Shown here: positions 19,204-28,562 of the stretch, piece after piece
Layout of the letters: each line of letters opens with the position of its first letter
How positions within the stretch are numbered: position 1 is the first letter of the stretch
Assembly: GCF_050016015.1 (NCBI RefSeq)
Contig: NZ_JBNHEQ010000146.1
Location: forward strand, 32,940-96,939
DNA length: 64,000 nt
Origin: Trichodesmium sp002260545
GTDB lineage: Bacteria > Cyanobacteriota > Cyanobacteriia > Cyanobacteriales > Microcoleaceae
Direction: 5' to 3'
The notes under the pieces: generated by a model
The model's input: only the letters and a program-made list of their open reading frames with translations
Database searches by the model: none
What the model was told of the DNA's origin: nothing
Program-made: the position numbers and the translations under genes

Positions 19204-19409
19204 TTAGGAAATAGGGAGTAGGGGAGTAAGGGAGTGGGGGAGATTAAATATTGAAGTTATAGATAGAATTATAAACATATATTGTATAACCAGATTCTAT
19301 ATAATTTCTCCTTCCTCCTTTCTCCTTCCTCCTTCTTATTTCCTCTTTCTTATTTCTTCCTTCTTCCTTCTTTCTTCTTCCTTCTTCCTTCTTTCTTCCT
19401 TCTTGCTTC
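19204..19409. repeat. Short tandem repeats: GGGAGTA run and CTTCCTT pyrimidine tract
   Basis: GGGAGTA-type units at about 19212-19240 and a long CTTCCTT/CTTCTTCC tract at about 19309-19412 separate two convergent genes. A TATAGAATC-type element end (CCAGATTCTATATAA) lies at about 19290-19304. Confidence 0.6.
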
Positions 19410-20876
19410 CTATTTTTTTATCTCAAAAATCTTTTTCAATAAATTAAACCAAAAATTAGATCCCATAGATATTGCAATTCCACTAACTATCCAACCTAAT
19501 AATCTTTTCAATCCTGCTAAATAAATGGATAATTGATTTTGATTTGTGTTATCGTTTTTCTGTTGACCCCAACCAATAGGCAGTTCTAACCGATCTAAAG
19601 CTTCATTTACCTCAGCCTTAACCCCTTCTATTCCTTCCCCATTCAGGTTATTATCAGCATTCTTGACTAACTGCTCAGAATAACTACTAATAGTTGTTCG
19701 TAGCAAAGAATCTTTTGATAAATTATTCATTATATATAATGTATCAACATTAGCAGCTATAGCAATAGTCAAACCAATCAAAAAAGCAACACCTCTAGAA
19801 TTACGTTTGTAAACACCAGCAGCTCTTTCCATACCATTATCAAACCATATCTCAATTTCTTTATGAAACTGATGAAAAGCATCACCTGTTTCTCCAATTT
19901 TTGTAGTCGCTTGTTTCGCTAAAATATATAAACTTTTTTGCAAAGATTCAGGGAGTACATCAATCATATCCTTAATTTTTTTATATATCCTTCCCTTTTT
20001 ACCTTCCAACTTTTCTTCCGCAGATTCTCCCATTTCTACCAGCTTTCCCCAGAACTTTAATAGATTAGAAAAACTTGGCTCCATATCAGCGATCAATACT
20101 TGTCTTTCCTGGGGATTTACTAATACTCGCCTGACTAAAGTCATTTGCCTACTAAATTCAGAATGGGATATTGCCGGCACATATTTTACGGTTGTTTTTG
20201 TATATAAATTTAGTCTATCTAATACTCGATCTAAGGTCAAATTTAAACTTGCTAAATGGTTTTTATAGTTGTGAGAAATTTGATGGAATTCTTGCACTAA
20301 ATTCTTATATTCATCTTTAATCATCTCCTTTCTTTTGGGGCCTTCTAGATTCAATTCATATAAAATATTCCTGATATTGACTAGGGTTTTATTCAGAAAA
20401 TCTTCTAATTTATATTCACTAATTGTTTGCATTGATTCTTTGATTTGTAAAGTATCAACTAAACTAGCAGCAAAAGCATTTGATGGAATAGTAGAAGGAG
20501 CAGTTTTTTCTGTACCAAAAATTTTTTCAATTCCAGTTATCGTGTGAATTAAACTACCAATACTTTGAACGATTTTCCGAAATCCTCTCTCTAATGGACC
20601 TTTACCACCACTAAAGTTAAGATTTTTGATTAATTGATTTTGATATAAAGAATTGGTTAGCTTTTTTGTTTTTTCTAATTGTGGATTTGATTGGGAACTA
20701 TCGTTGTCAATATGAAGTTCCCCAGCAATTAATTCTTCAATTGATTTTTTTAAGTGGGTAGCTCGCCATTGCAAAAGTATTGTTATAATCCCTTGAATTT
20801 CACTAGCTAGTAAACTGAAACTAAGGTAAATAAAGATTAAACCAATGACAATATCTAAAATTATAGGAAAGTTCAT
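19410..20876 (-). CDS. Uncharacterised membrane protein with large cytoplasmic helical domain
   Basis: 488 residues. An N-terminal hydrophobic segment (ILDIVIGLIFIYLSFSLLAS, about 6-25) is followed by a long, charged, largely alpha-helical middle, then two C-terminal hydrophobic segments around GVAFLIGLTIAIAANVDTLY and LLGWIVSGIAISMGSNFWFN. The ending GSNFWFNLLKKIFE recalls a widespread uncharacterised membrane family with GAPFWFDLL-type C-termini, which I cannot name with certainty. No catalytic motif was found. The final codons run into the pyrimidine-rich repeat downstream. It converges on the recombinase-like gene, so no operon is indicated. Function unknown. Confidence 0.7.
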   Translation of the reverse strand: MNFPIILDIVIGLIFIYLSFSLLASEIQGIITILLQWRATHLKKSIEELIAGELHIDNDSSQSNPQLEKTKKLTNSLYQNQLIKNLNFSGGKGPLERGFRKIVQSIGSLIHTITGIEKIFGTEKTAPSTIPSNAFAASLVDTLQIKESMQTISEYKLEDFLNKTLVNIRNILYELNLEGPKRKEMIKDEYKNLVQEFHQISHNYKNHLASLNLTLDRVLDRLNLYTKTTVKYVPAISHSEFSRQMTLVRRVLVNPQERQVLIADMEPSFSNLLKFWGKLVEMGESAEEKLEGKKGRIYKKIKDMIDVLPESLQKSLYILAKQATTKIGETGDAFHQFHKEIEIWFDNGMERAAGVYKRNSRGVAFLIGLTIAIAANVDTLYIMNNLSKDSLLRTTISSYSEQLVKNADNNLNGEGIEGVKAEVNEALDRLELPIGWGQQKNDNTNQNQLSIYLAGLKRLLGWIVSGIAISMGSNFWFNLLKKIFEIKK

Positions 20877-21294
20877 GTTAACTTGATTACTGACTAAAAA
20901 ATAATTTGACTCTAAATTACTAAAATTATAGGTTGTTTGTGCATCAAAAAAGTATGGGAATTGTCATTTCAGTTATTAGTTATTAGTTATCAGTTATCAG
21001 TTATCAGTTATTAGTTATTAGTTAACAGTTATCAGTTGGCTAAAATGGTAAGTGACCACAAGTTGTCAAATGCCTTTCACAGTCTAAATTATAGCAGTAG
21101 ATACGCACCATAGAAGTTTGGCACTAAATTAGCTGTGTCAGTCCAATAGAGCGACAGCCCGTGGCCCAGTTAAGGGGAGGTTTGATACCTTATTTCTCTA
21201 GTCTTCTAAGTATTTTTTCCTAGAAAGTTTAAATGATGATTGAATGTCCGATGTTTGGCCATGATAGAACTTCATAACTATGAAAAAACTACTA
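20877..21294. repeat. Intergenic region with TTATCAG heptamer repeats
   Basis: About nine imperfect copies of AGTTATCAG/AGTTATTAG fill 20971-21037 next to the start of the membrane-protein gene. From 21060 to 21290 the sequence is more complex and GC-richer (GAGCGACAGCCCGTGGCCC), but I find no gene or RNA in it. Confidence 0.6.
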
Positions 21295-21395
21295 CAGCGG
21301 TTTTCATTTCATTAGATCACAGTAGGGACGTTCCATGGAACGTACCTACAAGGTTTTGGTTGTGACGATGTGGTTTATCAATCTGAAAAGCGCTG
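21295..21395. mobile_element. 101-bp TA-type mini-element, copy 3
   Basis: CAGCGGTTTTCA and TGAAAAGCGCTG ends, TA on the left (21293-21294) and CA on the right, so one duplication has mutated. Central GGGACGTTCCATGGAACGT palindrome. Confidence 0.85.
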
Positions 21396-21664
21396 CAAAG
21401 GAAGTTAATGGTACTATGGTTGAGTTTACTAACAAACTTTTACCTAAACTTTTGATACTCTATACTATTGGCAACAAATTCAGCCTAAAGAAATTCCTAC
21501 GCTTCTACAAATTTATAAGTCAAACAGGACAGGAAAAACAAATAATTTATACTATAAATACCTGTTAAATTTTGATAAATTATTTTGACAAATAGTATTA
21601 AATATTTTAGTAATATCTAAATAATTATGGGGATTTAACTGTTAAAAATATTCAACCGATATAG

Positions 21665-23482
21665 ATGAAAAAAAACAATATTAAACTACTACTTAAAAAT
21701 CAATGGTTTCACCTAATAATATTATTATGTTGGCTGGCAATAGGGATTATACTCCGCAGCACAAATTTAGCTGAAAAATCTGCCTCATCAATCGAAATTG
21801 CTACATTAGGTTATAGCTTGGGGCATAGTTTTTTTGACCTACCATTAGATCGAGTGATAAATCTTAATCAATTACTCTCACCCTTGCAATTTGAGTCAAA
21901 TTCTACTCCCACCGATGTAATTCATCAGCTACTCAATGAGGATACTCATCCTCCACTCTATTTTGTACTCAATCATTTATGGTTTAACTTATTCAGCACT
22001 GATGGAGAAATAGTTTCTCTCTGGGTAGGGCGATCGCTCAGTGCTATTTTGGGTGTAGCTACTATTCCGGCAATTTTTGCCTTGGGTTATTTGGCATTTT
22101 CCCCATTAGTAGGACATATAGCAGCAGCATTAATGGCTATTTCTCCTTATGGTATTTACCTCGCCCAAGAATCTCGCCATTACACATTAACAATTTTATG
22201 GATTATTGCTTCTATGACTTGTTTGATAGCAATAGTACCCTATCTCAAAAAACACAGGATAATTCCAATTTGGTTGGGATGTCTTTGGGTTGCTATCAAT
22301 AGTTTAGGAATTGCCACCCATTATATTTTTCTCTTGGTGTTAGCTACAGAAGGATTAGTTATTGGAGGTTTTTGGTTGAGAGATATGCAAAACCGATTTC
22401 AAAGTTATTGGTGGCGAATTTATCTGGTTGCTCTGGGAACGTTTATTGGTTGTTTGGTTTGGTTACCTGTAGTAGTAGGCGCTGCCAATAATCAACTTAC
22501 TGGGTGGATTTCAACTAGCTTCGATCTTGATGAAATTTGGCATCCTATCCCTCGTTTGTTAGCTTGGATATTGACAATGGTGTGGCTTTTGCCCATTGAA
22601 GGAACAAGTTTGTTTGTAACTATTTTATCTGGAGTCACCCTTTTAGTTGCCTTATTTTGGGTTGCTCCTTATTTATGGCGAGGGTGGAAAGCACAAATGA
22701 ATGATATTGAAAACCGTTTATCTTTTCAGGTTTTTGTCAGTTTTTTTGTGGTGGCGATCGCTTTATTTTTGGTAATTATCTACGGTATGGGTAGGGATTT
22801 ATCTCTTGCTGCTCGCTATCATATTGTTTATTTTCCTATTGTCATTATTTTATTAGCTGCAATATTGGCAAAATGTTGGCATAATTCGGAAAATCAGACA
22901 GAGGTAGAAAAAGTTTTTTCTGACAAAGAGACAGGTAAAATAAAAAAGGAAGGAGGAATAAAAAAAGATTTGATTATTACTTCTGCTACAAGTATAATTG
23001 CTTCTACCTTAAAACCGATTAACAAAAGAGTTGTAATTGTAGTTTTATTAATAGGTTTATGCGGTGGATTAACGGTAATCAACAATTATGGCTATCAAAA
23101 GTCACGCCGTGCTGATCTTCTAGTTGAGATGATTAAAACACAATCTAAATCCCCACTTTTAGTGGCTACAACTTATCAAACTCATGCAGAAATTCGTGCT
23201 TTAATTGCACTTGGTCTGGAGCTGAAACGCCAAGAATATCAAAACAATATCTCCGATTTTTTTCAACCTAAATTTCTATTATCTAAAAGACAAGAAAATC
23301 AAAGATTAACTCCTGATTCAACTTTAGCTAAATTTCTCTCTCAAACATCACGACCTATAGATTTATGGGGAGTTAATTTTAAGGTAGAATCAAGTGATTT
23401 AGAAGCTTTTAATTGCCGGAAATATTCTGGCAAAAAATCTAATATTAATGGTTATCGTTATAGGTTGTATAATTGTCGTTAA
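21665..23482 (+). CDS. GT39-like polytopic glycosyltransferase (membrane protein)
   Basis: 605-residue membrane protein with many hydrophobic helices, resembling the dolichyl/undecaprenyl-phosphate-sugar-using GT39 (PMT/ArnT) group that transfers sugars to lipid or protein on the outer face of the inner membrane. Visible features are DTHPPLYFVLNHLWFNLF, GRSLSAILGVATIPAIFALG and SPYGIYLAQESRHYTLTILW, which match the HPPLY and QEARxY blocks of the group. The usual acidic pair in the first periplasmic loop (W-x-D-E) reads KSASSIEIATLG, so the Asp is replaced and only Glu remains; this copy may be altered in activity. A soluble C-terminal part follows residue 480. The two six-helix proteins downstream share its direction, but gaps of 200 and 160 bp argue against tight coupling. 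Confidence 0.8.
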   Translation: MKKNNIKLLLKNQWFHLIILLCWLAIGIILRSTNLAEKSASSIEIATLGYSLGHSFFDLPLDRVINLNQLLSPLQFESNSTPTDVIHQLLNEDTHPPLYFVLNHLWFNLFSTDGEIVSLWVGRSLSAILGVATIPAIFALGYLAFSPLVGHIAAALMAISPYGIYLAQESRHYTLTILWIIASMTCLIAIVPYLKKHRIIPIWLGCLWVAINSLGIATHYIFLLVLATEGLVIGGFWLRDMQNRFQSYWWRIYLVALGTFIGCLVWLPVVVGAANNQLTGWISTSFDLDEIWHPIPRLLAWILTMVWLLPIEGTSLFVTILSGVTLLVALFWVAPYLWRGWKAQMNDIENRLSFQVFVSFFVVAIALFLVIIYGMGRDLSLAARYHIVYFPIVIILLAAILAKCWHNSENQTEVEKVFSDKETGKIKKEGGIKKDLIITSATSIIASTLKPINKRVVIVVLLIGLCGGLTVINNYGYQKSRRADLLVEMIKTQSKSPLLVATTYQTHAEIRALIALGLELKRQEYQNNISDFFQPKFLLSKRQENQRLTPDSTLAKFLSQTSRPIDLWGVNFKVESSDLEAFNCRKYSGKKSNINGYRYRLYNCR

Positions 23483-23693
23483 TTTTATTTATGTCATAAT
23501 TTTAAGTCTATCAAATCTTACTTTTAGATTTTGACTAGGGTTTGGAGACCAAACCCCTACGATAAAATCTTAAAACCTATGGGCGTATAGGTTGTGACAA
23601 ATCAAATAGGATTGCTATATAACTACTAAATCTTTGTAATTCTCTCTCCTCCTGACTCCTGACTCCTCCTGACCTTATCTTTTTTTATTTCAG

Positions 23694-24353
23694 ATGATTA
23701 ATTTATCTCCAAAACGAGTTCTTAAATTCTTAATATGTATTATTATTGGCTTGAGTATTACGAGTATTATAGGACAGTTTTTTGAATATTATACCCAGCA
23801 TGATTCTCAAGAACTAATTGATAAACTCAACGTAGATGGAGAATATACTATTCCTTCGTTATTTTCCTCTTTTAGTTTACTTTCTTGCTCAGTTCTGTTG
23901 GGGTTTATTTCCCGTAAAAAACGGCAAAATAATGATAAATATACTGGCAAGTGGATAGGCTTATCTGTTATATTTTTCTATCTGGCACTTGATGAAACAA
24001 TTAGCTTACATGAACAGCTAATTCATCCTCTGCGAAAACTACTGAATGCGACGGGAATATTTTATTACACTTGGGTAATTCCAGGATTAATATTAGTTAT
24101 TGCTGTGACATTGATTTATTGGAAATTTGTTCAGGCTCTACCTCCAAAAATTAAATATCTATTTTTTCTATCTGGAATATTTTATGTTGGAGGTGCAATT
24201 GGCATGGAAATGATTAATGGATATTACTCTTATTTATATGATAGTGAGATGTTTGTTTATGAAATATTGGTAACAATTGAAGAATTTTTTGAGATGTTAG
24301 GAGTTGTTGTATTTATTTATGCACTTTTGTCCTATCTAAAATTAGAGAGTTGA
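23694..24353 (+). CDS. Six-helix membrane protein with DE-x2-S-x-HE motif, first paralogue
   Basis: 219 residues with six predicted membrane helices (about 9-30, 52-73, 87-105, 125-146, 153-175, 194-216). I do not recognise a named family. It shares three conserved blocks with the neighbouring gene at 24516: D100-E101-xx-S104-x-H106-E107 at the end of helix 3, GGAIGMEM (166-173) in helix 5, and TIEEFFEMLG (194-203) at the start of helix 6. Clustered Asp, Glu and His in membrane segments suggest a metal or proton site; this is inference. The preceding 210 bp are short repeats and no Shine-Dalgarno is clear. The pair looks like a local duplication. Confidence 0.75.
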   Translation: MINLSPKRVLKFLICIIIGLSITSIIGQFFEYYTQHDSQELIDKLNVDGEYTIPSLFSSFSLLSCSVLLGFISRKKRQNNDKYTGKWIGLSVIFFYLALDETISLHEQLIHPLRKLLNATGIFYYTWVIPGLILVIAVTLIYWKFVQALPPKIKYLFFLSGIFYVGGAIGMEMINGYYSYLYDSEMFVYEILVTIEEFFEMLGVVVFIYALLSYLKLES

Positions 24354-24440
24354 ATGCTTACTTTTTTCTTCCTTATTATACCAATTTGAAGAAATAGTGT
24401 TACAAATAGTTCCAAACTTTTAGATGTCAAATAATTTCCT

Positions 24441-24468
24441 GTAGGGGCGAATGGCCATTCGCCCCTAC
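24441..24468. repeat. 28-bp perfect palindrome of the GTAGGGGCGAATGG family
   Basis: GTAGGGGCGAATGG followed by its exact complement, between the two paralogous membrane genes. Identical palindromes are at 2827-2854 and 4494-4521; broken ones occur near 25488, 28008 and 52083. Confidence 0.8.
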
Positions 24469-24515
24469 GACTTCCGCGAAACCGTATTACTTTTTCTTAA
24501 TTCAAGTTTTATTCA

Positions 24516-25226
24516 ATGAAATTTAAAATCACAATTTCCCCTTTTAATGTTGCTAAATACTTAACCTTTGGCATAATATTCTTAACTATATGCAGCATCG
24601 CTATTCAGATAGGCAAATACGTTTTTGATTACCGCGAACCCTGGACAAGAATATTTAACCTTGACCGAGAAATGAATATTCCCACTTGGTATTCAGGTTT
24701 AATGTTAGTATCTTGTGGATTAATTATTCGTGGCATTTTTTCTATCAAAAAATCAGAATCTGACCGTTGGTGGCGACAGTGGCGAACTCTCTCAATTATC
24801 TTTTTTATATTAGCATTTGATGAAATAGCTAGTATCCATGAAATTTTGATTATTGATGATTTAGCAGATGCTTTAAATCTTCCTAGTTTTTGGCATTCTG
24901 TCTGGGTAATTCCCGGAACAATTTTAGTTGCTATTTTTATCTGGAAATATTGGAAATTTATTCTTTATTTACCAAAGCAGTTAAAACGATATTTCATAAT
25001 TGCTATTACTGTGTATGTAGGTGGTGCATTGGGTATGGAAATGGTTGGAAGTTATTATGATGGAATTGATGGTCAGCAAAATTTAGTTTATGCAATGTTA
25101 GCTACAATAGAAGAAGTAATGGAAATGATGGGATGTGTGATTTTTATCTATGGGTTATTAACTTATTTAGGTGAGTTAAGTCCAGGAATACAAGTTACCT
25201 TTCAGATTAAAAATAATAGGATATAG
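24516..25226 (+). CDS. Six-helix membrane protein with DE-x2-S-x-HE motif, second paralogue
   Basis: 236 residues, same six-helix plan as the upstream gene. Conserved blocks are D102-E103-xx-S106-x-H108-E109 (FDEIASIHE), GGALGMEM (169-176) and TIEEVMEMMG (197-206). Outside these blocks the two proteins differ widely, so the duplication is old and both copies appear to be under selection. It has an extended N-terminal loop with EPWTRIFNLDREMNIPTWYSG between helices 1 and 2. The function is not known. A TATTAAATCC mini-element begins 5 bp after the stop codon. Confidence 0.75.
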   Translation: MKFKITISPFNVAKYLTFGIIFLTICSIAIQIGKYVFDYREPWTRIFNLDREMNIPTWYSGLMLVSCGLIIRGIFSIKKSESDRWWRQWRTLSIIFFILAFDEIASIHEILIIDDLADALNLPSFWHSVWVIPGTILVAIFIWKYWKFILYLPKQLKRYFIIAITVYVGGALGMEMVGSYYDGIDGQQNLVYAMLATIEEVMEMMGCVIFIYGLLTYLGELSPGIQVTFQIKNNRI

Positions 25227-25231
25227 CGTTA

Positions 25232-25391
25232 TATTAAATCCAGTAGTTTTGGTATAAAAAAGCAGAGAAACCGGGTTTGTCTAAAATGCCCTTGTACGGA
25301 CGTTGCATGGAACGTCCCTACTGTTGACGTCCAACAAACCCGGTTTCTTATAACTCCGATTTATCGGAAACCGTAGTCAACGGATTTGATA
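25232..25391. mobile_element. 160-bp TATCAAATCCG-type mini-element
   Basis: Ends TATTAAATCCAG and GGATTTGATA, flanked by TTA (25229-25231) and TTC. The interior has AGAAACCGGGTTTGT and GACGTTGCATGGAACGTC, as in 30667-30826. It starts 5 bp after the upstream gene's stop. Confidence 0.75.
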
Positions 25392-25718
25392 TTCCTCTTC
25401 AGAAACCGGGTTTATCAAGAAAATTTCCCGATCTGAAAATAATTAAGGCAATAAACCCGGTTTCTTGTCTACCATAGACTACGGTAGGGGCGAATGGCCA
25501 TGTGCTAACGCAAAGCTCCGCTTTATATGTCGCGCAGCGTTAACGGAGTTGTGCGATAGCAAAACGCCCCTACAGGGTTTTGCTTGTGACGTGAGGTCAT
25601 CAATCTGAAAACGTTGTAGCTGCATGATTCCTCAACAGCAGAAAACGGGTTTATCAACACCCTAATATCAATAACAACAATTAGGGCAATAAACCCGTTT
25701 TCTTGTATTTATAATTAT
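25392..25718. repeat. Repeat-filled intergenic region
   Basis: Contains further inverted AAACCCGGTTTCTTG blocks (about 25400-25470 and 25640-25705), the GTTAACGGAG..GCGCGACATATAAAG motif of the 7895-8069 element, and no gene. Its right edge is a TATCATGTCCGG-type element end that runs into the S9 peptidase gene (TCAACCAGACATAATA, 25719-25734). Confidence 0.6.
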
Positions 25719-27947
25719 TCAACCAGACATAATATAACTATCAAACCAACTGATAACTCTTGCACCAACATCTCGCAAACTTTTCTGCGACCAACCCCCT
25801 GAATAATGACCTTCGCGATCGTAAAGTCGCATCTCTACCGTCTTACCCAAACGCCGTAACCCACTAAACACCTCTGATGCTTGGGATGCTTCACCGGGTT
25901 CCCCTGTACCGCTAATTAACAATACCGGGGTCTCAACCCGATCCAAATAAAACAACGGTGAATTCTCAATATAAGTATCGCGCTTTTCCCACAAAGACCC
26001 TCCCATGCGACCTTGAGCTGTTTCTGCCCAATCTATCCATCTACTTTTACCATGACTCATCAGAATACCGTAAAAGCTAGTCATATTATAAACTCCAGCA
26101 CTTGTAACCGCCGCCTTAAACCTGTTAGTCTGAGTCAGCAACCCTAACACACAGTAACCACCATAACTCTGACCCATCACACCGACTCTCTCTGAGTCAA
26201 CAATACCCATATCGACTAACAAATTAATTGCTGGCAAAACTAAACCAGGCAGTTGTCGCATCGGGTCGCGGTTTAACATTGGCATATCCGGGCACAAATA
26301 AGCATAACCACGGCTGGCAAACAATTGAGGATGCAGGTGTCCGCTCCAACCAAAATCAAAATTGTTTAAGAAACAAGAATTATTAACTCCACCATAGACA
26401 TTAACAATTAAAGGTAACTTTTGCCCCTCCACATAATTTTGTGGCAGCATTAACGCACCGAAACATTCACTACCATCATACCCCCGCCATGAAATTAATC
26501 GACTTTTGCCAAAAGCAACCTCACTTAAATCAGGGTTAGGCACAAATAATTGTTTTGTTTCTTTGTCTTTATCAGTAACACAGCAAATTTCTGCGGGAGT
26601 GTCTGCTGTTTCCAAAGCAAAATACAAATCTCCATTATTTCCCATTTCTGTTGAGAAGACATCAGCAGTAAAATTCTGAGCATCCTCAAATAAAATAGTA
26701 TTTTCTCCAGTTTCTATATTCAAAAATGCTAACCCAGAATTGAGAGTTTTCGGGTTTCGGAAAGCAAGTGGTATTTTATTATTATCCCACAGAGTACATA
26801 AATTGAATAATGGTCGTTGTATCCAGTAGAGAATTTCCATATCTGAATTTACAGTCAAGTTACGACAACTACTTCCCTCTGTCGCCGTTATCCAAACTCC
26901 ACTAGATGTCAAACAATAAATTTCTTTACCATCCTGACTCCATCGAGGTGTTTCATAATTTTGTCCTAAATTTGGAGTCTCTGTATTAGACAATTTTCTG
27001 GTTACATTAGTGCCATCAGCAGATACAACAAAAAGCTCTCCCTCGTCTGTTTGCTCCTCTACTGATAATGCTACTCTTTTGTGAGTAGTGTAAGCAATGT
27101 ATTGACTATCAGGAGACCAACTGAAACTTACAGCATAAGTTTGAGGAATATTACTCGCAACTGTTATTGGTGGGGAGCTATCTGTGGGAAGTACAACTAA
27201 GTCATAGAGAGTCCAGTGGTGAGTATTATTAACTTCCCGCTTGACTGCTTTGAGTAGAGCAATATTTTTGCCATCGGGTGAAATTCGCCAACTACGAAAT
27301 GGCAAGTTTTGGGCGAGTAACTTTTGTTCTCCACTATTAATATCAAAAATTACTAGGTCTCCTGAAAGCCATGACAATAAATCACTTTCTGCTTCTTGTT
27401 GCTCGGAGTTTTCTATGGTAGGATCGAATGAAAATACTGAAACATTAGATATTTTCGAGGAGTCTGCTACCGAGTTTTTTGTTGTTTGAACTTGTAAAAC
27501 TACTGCTTGGTTATTAGGCATCCATTGAGGTACTGCACAACCAAATATTTCATAACCACCATAGATTTTACTAATTTGAGTATTGGCAAAAATTTGAATT
27601 TGACCATTTTGGCGATGCCAAATTCCTAAACTTACGCGATCGCCATTTAATAGATATGCTGCCAGAAGTTTTCCATCGTCTGACCATCTTGGTGACATAC
27701 TTTTGCTGTTACCAAATGGTGTGGCAACATTACCATTAGTTGTGTCAATAATTTTGACCTGACTTGCTGCTAAGTTTTGGGGAATACTATTTCCTTGAGT
27801 ATTCATGGAAGAGGGAAAATCTCGTTCTCCAGACTCTAAAGTTATTGCGAGATACTTGCCATCTGGAGATAGATGAAATGGAACTCTGCTAGGAATGTAT
27901 TGCAAAGTTATTAACTTATCGATAGTTAATGGTTGTAAATTTGGCAT
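25719..27947 (-). CDS. S9 family (prolyl oligopeptidase-type) peptidase
   Basis: 742-residue protein with an N-terminal beta-propeller (about 1-480; repeated SPDGKYLAI, WSDDGKLLAAY, WSPDSQYIAYTT blocks) and a C-terminal alpha/beta-hydrolase domain. The nucleophile is Ser594 in GQSYGGY and the catalytic His is His714 in DREGHYSGG. The usual acidic residue in the HGxxDDxVP loop is not present: the segment reads LISGTGEPGEASQAS, with Glu683 or Glu686 as the only acidic candidates. Many cyanobacterial relatives are cytosolic or periplasmic peptidases; there is no signal peptide here. The last codons (I-M-S-G-stop) are encoded by a mini-element end (TATTATGTCTGGTTGA), so the C-terminus has been replaced by mobile DNA. 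Confidence 0.88.
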   Translation of the reverse strand: MPNLQPLTIDKLITLQYIPSRVPFHLSPDGKYLAITLESGERDFPSSMNTQGNSIPQNLAASQVKIIDTTNGNVATPFGNSKSMSPRWSDDGKLLAAYLLNGDRVSLGIWHRQNGQIQIFANTQISKIYGGYEIFGCAVPQWMPNNQAVVLQVQTTKNSVADSSKISNVSVFSFDPTIENSEQQEAESDLLSWLSGDLVIFDINSGEQKLLAQNLPFRSWRISPDGKNIALLKAVKREVNNTHHWTLYDLVVLPTDSSPPITVASNIPQTYAVSFSWSPDSQYIAYTTHKRVALSVEEQTDEGELFVVSADGTNVTRKLSNTETPNLGQNYETPRWSQDGKEIYCLTSSGVWITATEGSSCRNLTVNSDMEILYWIQRPLFNLCTLWDNNKIPLAFRNPKTLNSGLAFLNIETGENTILFEDAQNFTADVFSTEMGNNGDLYFALETADTPAEICCVTDKDKETKQLFVPNPDLSEVAFGKSRLISWRGYDGSECFGALMLPQNYVEGQKLPLIVNVYGGVNNSCFLNNFDFGWSGHLHPQLFASRGYAYLCPDMPMLNRDPMRQLPGLVLPAINLLVDMGIVDSERVGVMGQSYGGYCVLGLLTQTNRFKAAVTSAGVYNMTSFYGILMSHGKSRWIDWAETAQGRMGGSLWEKRDTYIENSPLFYLDRVETPVLLISGTGEPGEASQASEVFSGLRRLGKTVEMRLYDREGHYSGGWSQKSLRDVGARVISWFDSYIMSG

Positions 27948-27968
27948 TTGTTCTCAAATTATTCTATA

Positions 27969-28059
27969 CAGGACTTACGCAAAATACTAAATAATGCACC
28001 ACCCGTAGGGGCGAATGGCATTCGCCCATACTAAATACAGCGGTACTGCGTAAGTCCTG
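27969..28059. mobile_element. 91-bp mini-element with CAGGACTTACGCA ends
   Basis: Ends CAGGACTTACGCA and TGCGTAAGTCCTG, flanked by TCTATA on both sides (27963-27968, 28060-28065). It contains a GTAGGGGCGAATGG-type palindrome. It lies 22 bp upstream of the S9 peptidase start. Confidence 0.8.
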
Positions 28060-28065
28060 TCTATA

Positions 28066-28562
28066 GAACCCCTGAAGGGATCTATTTAAAATTATAGATT
28101 GAGGGTAGGGGAGTAGGGGAGTAGGGGAGATGGTTTAAATTCTACCTTTTTTCTATATTCTCCCTCTCCTGACTCAAGAGCCAAAAACCCTTATCTTTGC
28201 GCAGATACGCTTAGGGCTTCTATAGTAATGGTATAGCCTACAAGTAGTAATTCAAAAAATTAAGTTGACAAGTAAATAGGTCTTGCTGATTAAATCTCAA
28301 AGCATTCACAGATAAAAGTAACTACCTTTTTGAAGTAGAAAAAAGTGCTAGGGTTTTCGGTGCTTGAAGCTCAAAAAGTTGGTATAGATGAGCAGGCAAG
28401 ATTCTATCTTCCCACAGCTTTGCTGAATTCAGGGATGAATAGTGGGATAGGCATCCTGCCTGTCCGAAAATATCAGAAACGAGCAATATGCCCATTCCAC
28501 AAAACCATTAAAATCATCCCGCATTTATGCAACGCTCTCACCACACTCCCCACACTCCCCAC
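28066..28562. repeat. Intergenic region with repeat remnants
   Basis: Holds a GGGAGTA heptamer run (about 28100-28125), a copy of the roughly 100-bp TGATTAAATCT..AGCATT repeat at about 28279-28380, and a half AGTGGGATAGGCATCCTGCC palindrome near 28438. No gene supported. Confidence 0.5.

Noticed and set aside
21060..21290. Possible RNA gene in a GC-richer intergenic stretch
   Set aside because: No tRNA, riboswitch or terminator structure could be drawn, and there is no similarity to anything else in the window.
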